Assembly: GCF_009829925.1 (NCBI RefSeq)
Contig: NZ_SNVJ01000001.1
Coordinates: 248,001-312,000 of the forward strand
Origin: Teichococcus coralli
GTDB lineage: Bacteria > Pseudomonadota > Alphaproteobacteria > Acetobacterales > Acetobacteraceae
Length of the DNA: 64,000 nucleotides
Reading direction: 5' to 3'
Position 1 is the first letter of the stretch; each line of letters opens with the position of its first letter. Position numbers and translations under genes: made by a program. Shown here piece after piece: positions 16,421-24,790 of this stretch. The notes under the pieces are model-generated. The model did no database searches and was not told where the DNA came from. It was given only the letters and a program-made list of their open reading frames with translations.

Positions 16421-16790
16421 GCTGCGGCGGCTCGGCGAAATCGGCCATCTCGTAGAGCGGGCGGATCTCGATCTCGCTCGGGCCGGGCATGGGGTTGGGG
16501 CAGCGCCGGACCCATTCCACCGCTTCCGCCATGTCCCTGACCTCCCACAGCCAGAACCCGGCGACCAGTTCGCGGGTCTCGGGGAAAGGTCCGTCGGTCA
16601 CCGTGCGGCCCGCGCCATCGAAGGCGACGCGCTTGCCTTGCGAGGAGGGCCTGAGCCCCTCGCCCGCCCGCATGATGCCTGCCTTGATCAGGTCTTCATT
16701 GAACCTGCCCATCGCCTCCAGAAGCTCGGCCGAGGGCATCAGGCCGGCCTCGCTGTCCTTTGTCGCCTTGACCAGAACCATCACGCGCAT
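16416..16790 (-). CDS. YCII-related (DGPF domain) protein
   Basis: 124-residue single-domain protein of the YCII/DGPF family. It begins MRVMVLVKATKDSEAG and contains the eponymous TDGPFPETRELVAGFWLWEV. The family is often linked to extracytoplasmic-function sigma factors or acts as small dienelactone/muconolactone-like enzymes; no sigma factor is next to it here. GGGAGG lies 8 bases before the ATG at 16790. The TAG stop falls inside the end of the palindromic repeat element, so the C-terminus may have been reset by the insertion. Confidence 0.88.
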   Translation of the reverse strand: MRVMVLVKATKDSEAGLMPSAELLEAMGRFNEDLIKAGIMRAGEGLRPSSQGKRVAFDGAGRTVTDGPFPETRELVAGFWLWEVRDMAEAVEWVRRCPNPMPGPSEIEIRPLYEMADFAEPPQR

Positions 16791-16902
16791 CCGATTGCCT
16801 CCCTTGCTTGGCGGCGGCCAGGATCGCCCCCGGCGCCTGCGGAAGGCTCCTCCGCAGGGCAGGCCGCCCCGGCGGCATCTCCGCACGGATGGCCGCGGGC
16901 TT

Positions 16903-17376
16903 CTAGCGGGCGTTGCCGAAGATCCGCTGGATGACCTGGTCGCCCACCCGCAGGTTCAGCCGCTCCGCCGTGCCGGCCGCCAGTTCCAGCGTGGCCCGCA
17001 CCGGGCCGCGGCTCTCAACCGTCGCCAGGCTCTGCGGCACGGTGCGCTCAGCGATGTGGTGGATGCGCCCGTCGGCGCTGATGAACACCATGTCCAGCGG
17101 GGCGATGGTGTTCTTCATCCACATGTCGCTCTGGCGCGGGCTGCCCCAGTCGAAGAGCATCCCCTCGCTGGGCTTCACCTCCGGGCGGAACATCAGCCCG
17201 ACCTGCTGCTGCTCGGGCGTCAGCGCCATCTCCACGGTGAAACCGTGCCGCTTCCCATCGCGCGTGACGATGGTGAGCGGCTCCGTGGGCAGGCGTGGCT
17301 GTGCCTTTTCCTGGGCGGTGGCGGGGCGGATCATGGCGGCGAGGCCCAGCAGGGCCAGCAGGGATCGGCGGTGCAT
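16903..17376 (-). CDS. DUF192-family exported protein
   Basis: 157 residues with an N-terminal signal peptide (MHRRSLLALLGLAAMIRPATAQ). The DUF192 core is clear: a VEMALTPEQQQVGLMFR block, then SEGMLFDW, then MWMKNTIAPLDMVFI and the closing ELAAGTAERLNLRVGDQV. The family's role is unknown; it occurs alone or beside cold-shock genes. It shares a strand and an 8-base spacing with the deacetylase-like gene upstream, so the two are probably co-transcribed. Confidence 0.9.
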   Translation of the reverse strand: MHRRSLLALLGLAAMIRPATAQEKAQPRLPTEPLTIVTRDGKRHGFTVEMALTPEQQQVGLMFRPEVKPSEGMLFDWGSPRQSDMWMKNTIAPLDMVFISADGRIHHIAERTVPQSLATVESRGPVRATLELAAGTAERLNLRVGDQVIQRIFGNAR

Positions 17377-17384
17377 GGCATGCC

Positions 17385-18521
17385 TTATGCCACGCCGAGG
17401 AAGGGTTCCGGCAGCCCTTCCAGCGTCGCGGCGGCGAGGTGGCGGAGCTCGCCCCGCACCGGCCCCGGCCTGGGCGGGTCGCGCAGGGTGGTGAACCAGT
17501 GCTCCGGTGGATTGCGCCCGGCGGCACGCGGGAAGGTCAGGGCACGCAGCACCGCCTCCGCTGCGGGCGGCAGGCGCTCGGGCGGGGCGTAGCCGTTCAG
17601 CACCCCCCAGACGCCGGCCCAGCAGCGCCCGACCGACCACGGGTTGTAGCCGCCGCCGCCCAGCACGATCAGCCGCGGCGCCTGGCCGATGACGCTGCGG
17701 ACCGCCTCCCAGTGGGCGTTGTTGGAGAGCGAGAGACGGGCCAGCGGGTCTTCCTCCAGCGCATCGGCGCCGCATTGCAGCATGATGGCCTGCGGGCGCA
17801 GATGGCGGACCACCGGCAGCACCGCCTGCCGCCAGAGATAGTTGAACTCGCTGTCGTTCAGGCCGGGCGGCACGGGGATGTTGCGGGCATGGCCGCCCGC
17901 ACGGTCCTCCAGCGCTCCGGTGAAGGGCCAGCGCCCGGCCTCGTGGATCGAGAGGGTGAAGACGCGCGGATCGCCCTGGAAGGCATCCTGAACCCCGTCG
18001 CCGTGATGGGCGTCGATGTCGAGGTAGAGGATGTTGGTGAGGCCCAGGTCGAGCCATCGCAGCAGGCCGAGCACGGCATCGTTCAGGTAGCAGAAGCCGC
18101 TGGCGCGGTCCGGCCGGCCATGATGCGTGCCTCCGCCGGGCACATGCACGATGCCGCCATGTTCCGCGGTGAGCCGCGCGGCCAGCATCACCCCGCCGGC
18201 GCCGGTGGCGGGGCGGCGGAACACCTCGCGATAGATCGGGTTGCCCCGCGCGCCGAGGTGGAAGCGCTCGCGCTGCTCCGGCGGCACGCTTTGCGCCGTC
18301 TCGGCGGCCTGCAGGGCGGCGACATACTCCGGATGGTGGAAGCGCGCGAGCTGCTCCGGCGTGGCGCGCGGGCTGTCGATATAGCGCGCGGGGTCCAGCC
18401 AGCCGAGCGCGCGAATCAGGTCGAGCGCGGTTGAAACGCGCGGGATCGCCAGGGGGTGCTTCGGCCCGTAGGTGGAGTTCCGGTAGATCTCGGACCCGAT
18501 CAGCAGAGGCGCAGCGCTCAT
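17385..18521 (-). CDS. Histone deacetylase-family (AcuC-like) hydrolase
   Basis: 378-residue zinc hydrolase of the arginase/deacetylase fold. The paired histidines are in GGGTHHGR (His133, His134) and the metal site is in LYLDIDAHHGDGV (Asp168, Asp170, His172), with the third ligand expected in QCGADALEEDPLA. Bacterial members remove acetyl groups from proteins (AcuC on acetyl-CoA synthetase), polyamines or other amides. No acs gene is present to fix the target. ATG 18521 is used, as upstream in-frame codons are low-complexity. It is divergent from the thiamine transporter operon. Confidence 0.9.
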   Translation of the reverse strand: MSAAPLLIGSEIYRNSTYGPKHPLAIPRVSTALDLIRALGWLDPARYIDSPRATPEQLARFHHPEYVAALQAAETAQSVPPEQRERFHLGARGNPIYREVFRRPATGAGGVMLAARLTAEHGGIVHVPGGGTHHGRPDRASGFCYLNDAVLGLLRWLDLGLTNILYLDIDAHHGDGVQDAFQGDPRVFTLSIHEAGRWPFTGALEDRAGGHARNIPVPPGLNDSEFNYLWRQAVLPVVRHLRPQAIMLQCGADALEEDPLARLSLSNNAHWEAVRSVIGQAPRLIVLGGGGYNPWSVGRCWAGVWGVLNGYAPPERLPPAAEAVLRALTFPRAAGRNPPEHWFTTLRDPPRPGPVRGELRHLAAATLEGLPEPFLGVA

Positions 18522-18579
18522 TTCCCGCAGAATGGGTGCGGGTCGCGAAGTCGGCAAGGCGCGGGGGTGCGAGCGCATC

Positions 18580-18608
18580 TTGCGCGGAACCGCCACCCGT
18601 CGTTAATG
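18580..18608 (+). promoter_or_regulatory. Promoter of the thiamine transport operon
   Basis: TTGCGC (18580-18585), a 17-base spacer and TTAATG (18603-18608). Transcription would start around 18615, immediately before the TPP aptamer, so the mRNA leader would consist of little more than the riboswitch. Confidence 0.5.
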
Positions 18609-18618
18609 CAGCCCATTG

Positions 18619-18711
18619 TCCGGGGGGAGCCCGATTCGTGGGCTGAGAGGCGGGGATGGGCCCCGCGACCCCTTGAACCTGATCCGGGTCATGCCGGCGA
18701 AGGGATCGGAG
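18619..18711 (+). promoter_or_regulatory. TPP riboswitch (thi box)
   Basis: Thiamine pyrophosphate aptamer with its conserved blocks in order: GGGGGAGCCC, GGGCTGAGA, the variable P3 arm with GGGGATGGGCCCC, then ACCCCTTGAACCTGATC, CGGGTCATGCCGGCG and the closing AAGGGA. The ribosome site GGAGG of the first gene starts only a few bases after the aptamer, so ligand binding probably hides it and blocks translation initiation. Confidence 0.93.
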
Positions 18712-18717
18712 GTCCGC

Positions 18718-19449
18718 ATGGCGCCTGGCCTGGGCGTATCGCTCCCTGAAATCCGCCTGGGCGGGCGCGCGGTGCTCAGCGCCGCCACGCTGGACTTCGC
18801 TGGCGGAAAGGTGACGGCGCTGCTCGGCCCCTCCGGCGTCGGCAAGTCCACCCTGCTGCGGCTGCTGGCCGGGCTGCTGCCGCTTCCCGCCGGCGCCCGC
18901 GTCGCGCCCGCTGACGGCGCCCCGCTTGCTGGTCGTGTCGCATGGATGGGCCAGCAGGACCTGCTGCTGCCCTGGCTCACCCTGCTGGACAATGTCTGCC
19001 TTGGCGCCCGCCTGCGCGGCGAGCGGCCGGACCAGCCCCGCGCCCGCGCGCTGATCGCCGCCGTCGGGCTGGAGGGGCGCGAGGGCGCGCGCCCGGCGGA
19101 ACTCTCGGGCGGCATGCGGCAGCGCGCCGCGCTGGCCCGCACGCTGATGGAGGACCGGCCTTTCGTGCTGATGGACGAGCCCTTCTCCGCCGTGGACGCC
19201 CCCACGCGCCACCGCCTGCAATCCCTCGCCGCCGGATTGCTTCATGGGCGCACGGTGCTGCTGGTGACCCATGACCCGCTGGAGGCGCTGCGGCTGGCGC
19301 ATCGCATCCTGGTGCTGCGCCCAGGTCCGCGGGGCGCGGTGCCGGAGGACCTGCCGATGCCTCCTGCCCCGCCGCTGCGCGCCGCGCACGACCCGGCGGT
19401 GCTGGCGGCCCAGGCGGCGCTGCTCGAACGGCTGGCGGAGGCCGCATGA
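18718..19449 (+). CDS. thiZ: Thiamine (precursor) ABC transporter ATP-binding protein, ThiZ type
   Basis: 243-residue importer ATPase. Walker A GPSGVGKST (37-45), Q-loop in GQQDLLLPWL, signature ELSGGMRQR, Walker B FVLMDEPFSAVD and switch LLVTHDPLEAL are intact. The ATPase belongs to the taurine/nitrate/HMP-type group. Its place directly behind a TPP riboswitch and before a permease and NMT1-type binding protein argues for thiamine precursor uptake (for example formylaminopyrimidine or HMP), as in ThiXYZ. GGAGG lies 5 bases before the ATG and next to the aptamer. Confidence 0.9.
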   Translation: MAPGLGVSLPEIRLGGRAVLSAATLDFAGGKVTALLGPSGVGKSTLLRLLAGLLPLPAGARVAPADGAPLAGRVAWMGQQDLLLPWLTLLDNVCLGARLRGERPDQPRARALIAAVGLEGREGARPAELSGGMRQRAALARTLMEDRPFVLMDEPFSAVDAPTRHRLQSLAAGLLHGRTVLLVTHDPLEALRLAHRILVLRPGPRGAVPEDLPMPPAPPLRAAHDPAVLAAQAALLERLAEAA

Positions 19450-20204
19450 GGCCACTGCTCGCCGCGCTCGGCCTGCTGCTGGCCTGGGAGGGCTTCGTCC
19501 GCTGGAGCGGCACGCCGCCCTTCCTGCTGCCGGCGCCGATACGGGTCGCCACGGTGCTGGCGGAGCGCTGGGACATCCTGGCCGGCCACGCCGTGACCAC
19601 CGCGACGGAAATCCTGCTCGGCCTGCTGATCGGCACGTTGCTCGGCATCGCCGTGGCGCTGCTGCTCACCGCCTGGCGCGGCGGGCGGCGCTGGCTGCTG
19701 CCGCTGCTGATCGCCAGCCAGGCCATCCCGGTCTTCGCCATCGCGCCGCTGCTGACGCTCTGGCTGGGCTTCGGCGCCGCCAGCAAGGTCGCCATGGCGA
19801 CCATCATCATCTTCTTTCCCGTCGCGACCGCCTTCTATGACGGGCTGCGCCGCACCGAGCCGGGCTGGCTCGACCTCGCCGCCACCATGGGCGCCAGCCG
19901 GACGGCGGCGCTCTGGCGCATCCGCGTGCCCGCCGCGCTGCCGGCGCTGGCCTCCGGGCTGCGCGTGGCCGCCGCCGTGGCGCCGATCGGCGCCGTGGTG
20001 GGCGAATGGGTCGGCGCCTCCTCCGGCCTTGGCTACGTCATGCTGCAGGCCAATGGCCGCAGCCAGACGGACATGATGTTCGCCGCTCTCGCCATCCTGG
20101 CCGCCATGGCCATGGCGCTGTGGTTCGCCACCGACCGGCTGCTGCGGGCGCTGCTGCCCTGGCAGCCCGACGCCCTTTCCGAACACGACGGAGGAACCCC
20201 ATGA
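19446..20204 (+). CDS. thiX: Thiamine (precursor) ABC transporter permease, ThiX type
   Basis: 252-residue inner-membrane permease with about six transmembrane helices. The coupling loop reads LAATMGASRTAALWRIRVPAALP, and the GEWVGASSGLGYVML segment is typical of the SsuC/TauC/ThiX branch. It overlaps the ATPase gene by 4 bases (ATGA) and the binding-protein gene by 4 bases, so the three are one translational unit under TPP control. Confidence 0.9.
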   Translation: MRPLLAALGLLLAWEGFVRWSGTPPFLLPAPIRVATVLAERWDILAGHAVTTATEILLGLLIGTLLGIAVALLLTAWRGGRRWLLPLLIASQAIPVFAIAPLLTLWLGFGAASKVAMATIIIFFPVATAFYDGLRRTEPGWLDLAATMGASRTAALWRIRVPAALPALASGLRVAAAVAPIGAVVGEWVGASSGLGYVMLQANGRSQTDMMFAALAILAAMAMALWFATDRLLRALLPWQPDALSEHDGGTP

Positions 20205-21202
20205 CCGGCCTCACCCGCCGCGCGCTGCCGGCGCTCGCCCTTCCACTGGCCGCGCTCGCCCTGCCCGCCGCCGCGCGGGCGCAGGCCGCCGCGCCCGCGA
20301 AGTCCGCCGGCGGCACGCCGGCCTCGCTGACCCTGATGCTGGACTGGTTCGTCAACCCGGACCACGCGCCCATCATCATCGCGCGCGAGGGCGGGCACTT
20401 CACCCGCGCGGGGCTCGACGTGCGCATCGTCGCGCCCGCCGATCCGAACGATCCGCCGCGCCTGGTGGCGGCGAAGCAGGCCGACCTCGGCGTCTATTAC
20501 CAGAAGAGCCTGCACCTGGCGGTGGACCAGGGCCTGCCGCTGGTCCGCGTCGGCACGCTGGTGGCGACGCCGCTTTCCACCCTCTCCGTGCTGCGCGACG
20601 GGCCGATCCAGCGGCTTGAGGACCTGAAGGGCAAGAAGATCGGCTTCAGCACGGCCGGTTTCGAGGAGGTGGCGGTCGGCACCATCCTCGGCACGGTCGG
20701 CCTGTCGGTGAAGGACGTCACGCTGGTGAACGTCAATTTCGGCCTGTCCTCGGCGCTGATGTCCGGGCAGGTGGACGCCATCCTTGGCGGGTTCCGCAAC
20801 TTCGAGCTGCACCAGATGGAGCTGGAGGGCCGCCCCGGCCGCGCCTTCTACCCGGAGCAGCACGGCTTCCCGATCTATGACGAGCTGATCTACGTCGCCC
20901 ATCGTGACCGCGCCAAGGATGCCGCCCTGCGCCGCTTCATGGACGCGCTGGAGAGCGCCACCACCTTTCTCGTCAACAACCCCGAGGAAAGCTGGAAGAT
21001 GTTCATCGAGGGCCCGCGCAAGGAGCTGGACAACGAGCTGAACAAGCGCGCCTTCAAGGACACGCTGACCCGCTTCTCGCTGAGCCCGGCGGCGCTCGAC
21101 GGCAACCGCTACGAGCGCTTCGCCCGCTTCCTGGCGGAGAAGAAGATGATCCGCAGCGTGCCGCCCCTAGCGGACTACGCGGTGGAGCTGCCGCCGGCCT
21201 GA
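20201..21202 (+). CDS. thiY: Thiamine precursor-binding periplasmic protein, ThiY/NMT1 type
   Basis: 333-residue binding protein with a cleavable signal peptide (about 27 residues ending AARAQA). The mature part matches the ThiY/NMT1-THI5 fold: LMLDWFVNPDHAPIIIAREGG, YYQKSLHLAVDQG, KGKKIGFS and VNFGLSSALMSGQVDAILGGFRNFE. In this family the YY/W pocket binds pyrimidine precursors of thiamine. It is the last gene of the TPP-controlled operon. The ligand (HMP, FAMP or thiamine) is inferred. Confidence 0.9.
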   Translation: MTGLTRRALPALALPLAALALPAAARAQAAAPAKSAGGTPASLTLMLDWFVNPDHAPIIIAREGGHFTRAGLDVRIVAPADPNDPPRLVAAKQADLGVYYQKSLHLAVDQGLPLVRVGTLVATPLSTLSVLRDGPIQRLEDLKGKKIGFSTAGFEEVAVGTILGTVGLSVKDVTLVNVNFGLSSALMSGQVDAILGGFRNFELHQMELEGRPGRAFYPEQHGFPIYDELIYVAHRDRAKDAALRRFMDALESATTFLVNNPEESWKMFIEGPRKELDNELNKRAFKDTLTRFSLSPAALDGNRYERFARFLAEKKMIRSVPPLADYAVELPPA

Positions 21203-21227
21203 GGCCCGCCCGGAGCCGGCGGCCTCC

Positions 21228-22943
21228 CTAGACTGCCTTCTCCGAATCCTCGGCCAGGCTGCGGTTGATGCCGGCGACATCATCCGATGCGGCCTGCATG
21301 TTGGAGGAGATTTCCAGCGTCGCCGAGCTTTGCTCCTGCACCGCGCCGCTGGCGGCCCCGACGAACTGGAGCAGGGATTCGACCGAGGCGCCGATCACGC
21401 CGAGCGCGCTGGCGACCTCGGCGGAAACCGTCTGCATGGACTCGATCTCCTGCGCCACCTGCTGCGTCGCGGCGGTGGTCTGGTTGGCGAGCTGCTTCAC
21501 TTCGTTCGCCACCACCGCGAAGCCCTTGCCCGCTTCGCCGGCGCGCGCAGATTCGATGGTCGCGTTCAGCGACAGCAGGCTGATGTTGGCGGCGATCGAG
21601 CGGATGAGCTGCACCACCTGGTCCATCGCGCTCGCCGCCGAGCGCAGGCGGTGCGTGGAATGGTTGGCGTCGCTGGTCTGCCGCGTGATCTCCTCCACCA
21701 CGCCCTGCGACTGACGCATGGTTTCCGCGATCTGCGTGGACGAGGCACTCATCTGCTCGACCGCGGCGGCGACGGAGCGGACCTTGGTCAGCGTCTCGCC
21801 TGCGAAGCTGATAGCCCTGCGGCGCGCCTCGGTGCGAAGCGTCACGTCCGTGGCATACTTCACCACCTTGCAGGGCTTGCCCTCGAGGTCGAGGATCGGG
21901 TTGTAGGTCGCTGAGATCCAGACCACCCGCCCGCCCTTGCCGAGACGCTTGTAGACGGCCGCGTGAAACTCCCCGCGCCGCAGCTTGGCCCAGAAGGTCT
22001 TGTAGTCGGGCGTGGCGGCGTGGTCGGGATCGACGAACATGCTGTGATGGCGGCCACGGATCTCCGCCAGGTCGTAGCCCATGGCTGTGAGGAAATTGTC
22101 GTTGGCCGTCAGGACGGTGCCATCGAGGGTGAACTCAATCACCGCCCGCGACCGGTGGATGGCTTCGATCTGCCCGCGGAAGTCGGCGTTGCGCAGCTTG
22201 CTGTCGGTGATGTCGGTGGCGAACTTCACCACCTCGACCGGCTTGCCGTCGAGGCCGAGGACAGGCGTGTAGGTCGCCATGATCCAGACCTCGCGGCCGT
22301 TCTTGCCGCACCGCTTGTACTCCCCCGCCAGGTACTCGCCGCCCCGAAGCCTCTCCCAGAAGTTCGCGTATTCGCGGCTGGCGGCCTGCTCGGGGAAGAG
22401 GCACATGCGGTGGTTGCGGCCGACGACCTCGTTCCGCTCGTAGCCCATCATCCGCAGGATAATGTCGTTGGCATCCTTGATGGTCCCGTCCATGGCGAAG
22501 TGGACGACGGCCTGCGATCTCCGGATGGAGGCAACCTGGGTCTGGTCGGAGATCGCCTGCAGCTTGGCCTGCGTCACGTCGGTGGCGAACTTGACCACGC
22601 CCACCGGCCTGCCGCCACGGCCGAGGATGGGCGTATAGGAGGCCTGGATCCAGACCTCGCGCCCGCCCTTGGCCAGGCGGCGAAACTCCGCCACCTGGGC
22701 GCGGCCTTGCCGCAGTTCCTCCCAGAAGGCGCGGTAAGGGCCGCTCACGGCCTCCGCGGGGTCTACGAACATGGCGTGCTTCTTCCCGCGCACCTCCGCC
22801 AGCGTGTAGCCCATGGCCTGGAGGAAGTTGTCGTTCGCCCGCACGATCGTGCCGTCGAGGGTGAACTCGATGATCGCCAGGGAGTGATTCGCGGCCTGCA
22901 GGACGCCTTGGTTTCTAAGGCCCGGAAGGTTCCAGTGAAGCAT
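21228..22943 (-). CDS. Soluble methyl-accepting chemotaxis protein with three PAS domains
   Basis: 571-residue cytoplasmic chemoreceptor with no transmembrane segment or signal peptide. Three tandem PAS domains (about residues 10-125, 130-250 and 255-370) each carry an (I/V)xF(T/A)xDGT(I/V)xxAN(D)(N/I) start and a (K/Y)FATDVT-like end (VVKFATDVT, VVKFATDIT, VVKYATDVT). The signalling hairpin follows: SLLSLNATIESARAGEAGKGFAVVANEVK-type core. There is no C-terminal CheR/CheB pentapeptide. The design matches energy or redox sensors such as BdlA and Aer-like soluble MCPs. No che genes are adjacent, so it is an orphan receptor. Confidence 0.93.
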   Translation of the reverse strand: MLHWNLPGLRNQGVLQAANHSLAIIEFTLDGTIVRANDNFLQAMGYTLAEVRGKKHAMFVDPAEAVSGPYRAFWEELRQGRAQVAEFRRLAKGGREVWIQASYTPILGRGGRPVGVVKFATDVTQAKLQAISDQTQVASIRRSQAVVHFAMDGTIKDANDIILRMMGYERNEVVGRNHRMCLFPEQAASREYANFWERLRGGEYLAGEYKRCGKNGREVWIMATYTPVLGLDGKPVEVVKFATDITDSKLRNADFRGQIEAIHRSRAVIEFTLDGTVLTANDNFLTAMGYDLAEIRGRHHSMFVDPDHAATPDYKTFWAKLRRGEFHAAVYKRLGKGGRVVWISATYNPILDLEGKPCKVVKYATDVTLRTEARRRAISFAGETLTKVRSVAAAVEQMSASSTQIAETMRQSQGVVEEITRQTSDANHSTHRLRSAASAMDQVVQLIRSIAANISLLSLNATIESARAGEAGKGFAVVANEVKQLANQTTAATQQVAQEIESMQTVSAEVASALGVIGASVESLLQFVGAASGAVQEQSSATLEISSNMQAASDDVAGINRSLAEDSEKAV

Positions 22944-23152
22944 TGCGGTTGGCCTGCGTGTGAGGGCGGGACATCACGCTGATCTTGCCTGCGCCGCGCT
23001 AAGGAAAGCTGAAGATCACGGCTCGCCGTGCAGGCTCGCGCGCATGTCCAGCGGCGCCGGCGCCGCGGCCAAAGCGGAATATTTTCCTTTACTTGCGGTA
23101 CCGTACGCCGGTATAGGATTTTTTACCTTTGACTGCCCGGAAACCCCCGCCC

Positions 23153-23971
23153 ATGCTGTCCGCTTCTCAGCTCCGCCGTCTTTATCCCGCCGCCCACCCG
23201 GATCATCTGGCCGCCTTCGCCGCCGAGGCCGCCGCGTTGTTCCGCCTGAGCAGGCTGGATGCCGCCCGCCAGCGATGCCACTTCTTTCTCGCCCAGCTCG
23301 GCCACGAGTCCTGTGGATTGCAGGTGCGGGAGGAAGCCTTGAGCTATTCGGCCGCCCGCCTGATGCAGGTCTGGCCGGGCCGCTTTCCGACACCGGAGGC
23401 GGCCGAGCCGTTCGCCCGCGCGCCCGAGAAGCTGGCCGAGGCGGTCTATGGCGGCCGCATGGGCAACGACCGACCGGGCGACGGCTTCCGCTACCGGGGC
23501 CGTGGCTATATCCAGCTTACAGGACGCGATGCCTATCGGCAGGTCGGCCAGATCGCGCGCCTGCCGCTGGAGGAGCAGCCGGACCTCGCCAACCACCCCG
23601 CCCATGCGCTCGCCGCCGCTTGCGCCTTTTGGCGATGGAAGCGCCTGAACCCGCTCTGCGACCAGGGAGACTTCCCGGCCGTCACGCGCCGCATCAACGG
23701 CGGGCTGGTCGGGCTGCAGGACCGCTTCGCCTGGCTGGAGCGCGCGCAGCGCTGCATCCCCTGGGAGGAGAACGGCCCGCTCGCCCTGACGGTGAAGGAC
23801 CTCAAGGCCGTGCAGACGGCGCTGCGGGCGCGGGGCCTTTATGACGGCTCGATCGACGGCATCATTGGCCGCCGCAGCCTGGCGGCGATCGCCACGCTGC
23901 GTGCCGAGGAGGACCTGCCCGACGGCAGCGGCGTGGACCTCCCCGTGATGGAGGCGCTCGGTTTGCGGTGA
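23153..23971 (+). CDS. Glycoside hydrolase family 19-type endolysin with peptidoglycan-binding domain
   Basis: 272 residues. The catalytic domain (1-205) is GH19-like: [13 protein letters not shown] with the catalytic Glu, then [21 protein letters not shown] and TRRINGG. A C-terminal peptidoglycan-binding repeat (about 210-255; [23 protein letters not shown]) is attached. There is no signal peptide. Such enzymes are common as phage, tailocin or gene-transfer-agent lysins, or as muramidases for wall remodelling. No phage structural genes are nearby. ATG 23153 is preferred to the TTG at 23129. The 209-base upstream gap is AT-rich and holds no gene. Confidence 0.88.
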   Translation: MLSASQLRRLYPAAHPDHLAAFAAEAAALFRLSRLDAARQRCHFFLAQLGHESCGLQVREEALSYSAARLMQVWPGRFPTPEAAEPFARAPEKLAEAVYGGRMGNDRPGDGFRYRGRGYIQLTGRDAYRQVGQIARLPLEEQPDLANHPAHALAAACAFWRWKRLNPLCDQGDFPAVTRRINGGLVGLQDRFAWLERAQRCIPWEENGPLALTVKDLKAVQTALRARGLYDGSIDGIIGRRSLAAIATLRAEEDLPDGSGVDLPVMEALGLR

Positions 23972-24010
23972 GTTGAAAGGCGCGGCGCCCGTTCCGGCGC
24001 CGCGCGCCCC

Positions 24011-24790
24011 TCAGCCGGAGAGGCCGAGCAGCGCCAGCGCCTCGCGCCGCAGGGCGATGAGGTGGGGATCGTCGCGGTGCCGCGGGTGCGGCCGGTCCAC
24101 CACCAGCTCACCGACGATCCGCGCCGGCCGCGGCCCGAAGATGACCACGCGCTGCGCCAGCATCAGCGCCTCCTCGACGTCGTGCGTCACCAGCAGCGCC
24201 GTCATGCCCGAGCGTTGCCAGAGCCGCACCAGCTCGCCCTGCATGGCCAGTCGCGTGAGGCTGTCCAGCTTGCCCAGCGGCTCGTCGAGCAACATCAGGC
24301 GCGGGTCGTTCACCAGGGCGCGCGCCAGCGCCACCCGCTGCGCCATGCCGCCGGAGAGCTGGTGCGGATAGGCCTGCTCGAAGCCGGTCAGGCCGACCGT
24401 GTCGATCGCCTGTTGCGCGCGGTGGCCCTGCCGCTTCAGCAGGCCGCGCGCCTCCAGCCCGAGGGCGACGTTCGCCCGCACCGTGCGCCAGGGGTAGAGC
24501 GTCGGGTCCTGGAAGACGAGCACGCGGGAGGGATCGGGGCGGGTGATGGGCGCGCCATCCCCCAGCACGGCACCCTCGCTGGGCTGGTCCAGCCCGGCCA
24601 GCAGCCGCAGCAGGGTGGACTTGCCGCAGCCGGAGGGGCCGAGCAGCGCGACGAATTCGCCCGGCGCTGCCTGCAGGTCGATGCCGTCCAGCACCGGAAG
24701 CAGCCGGCCTTCCAGGTCGAAGGCGTGGCTGACGCCCCGGATGTCCACCGCCATGCCGGCGGCGGCCGTGGCTTGCAGCGCGACGCTCAC
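24011..24790 (-). CDS. ABC transporter ATP-binding protein, nitrate/sulfonate/taurine type
   Basis: 259-residue importer ATPase. Walker [10 protein letters not shown], signature LSGGMAQR, Walker [13 protein letters not shown] and switch [11 protein letters not shown] are intact, matching the SsuB/TauB/NrtD group. GTG at 24790 overlaps the permease stop (GTGA); a GTG three bases further up is equally possible. It is the third gene of a binding protein-permease-ATPase operon read leftward. The substrate is not fixed by sequence: aliphatic sulfonates, taurine and pyrimidines all use this type. Confidence 0.9.
   Translation of the reverse strand: MSVALQATAAAGMAVDIRGVSHAFDLEGRLLPVLDGIDLQAAPGEFVALLGPSGCGKSTLLRLLAGLDQPSEGAVLGDGAPITRPDPSRVLVFQDPTLYPWRTVRANVALGLEARGLLKRQGHRAQQAIDTVGLTGFEQAYPHQLSGGMAQRVALARALVNDPRLMLLDEPLGKLDSLTRLAMQGELVRLWQRSGMTALLVTHDVEEALMLAQRVVIFGPRPARIVGELVVDRPHPRHRDDPHLIALRREALALLGLSG

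Noticed and set aside
16903..19455. 850-codon minus-strand frame spanning the DUF192, deacetylase and thiZ regions
   Set aside because: Only its last 157 codons (the DUF192 protein) are real; the rest reads out of frame through the deacetylase and antisense to thiZ and the TPP riboswitch.
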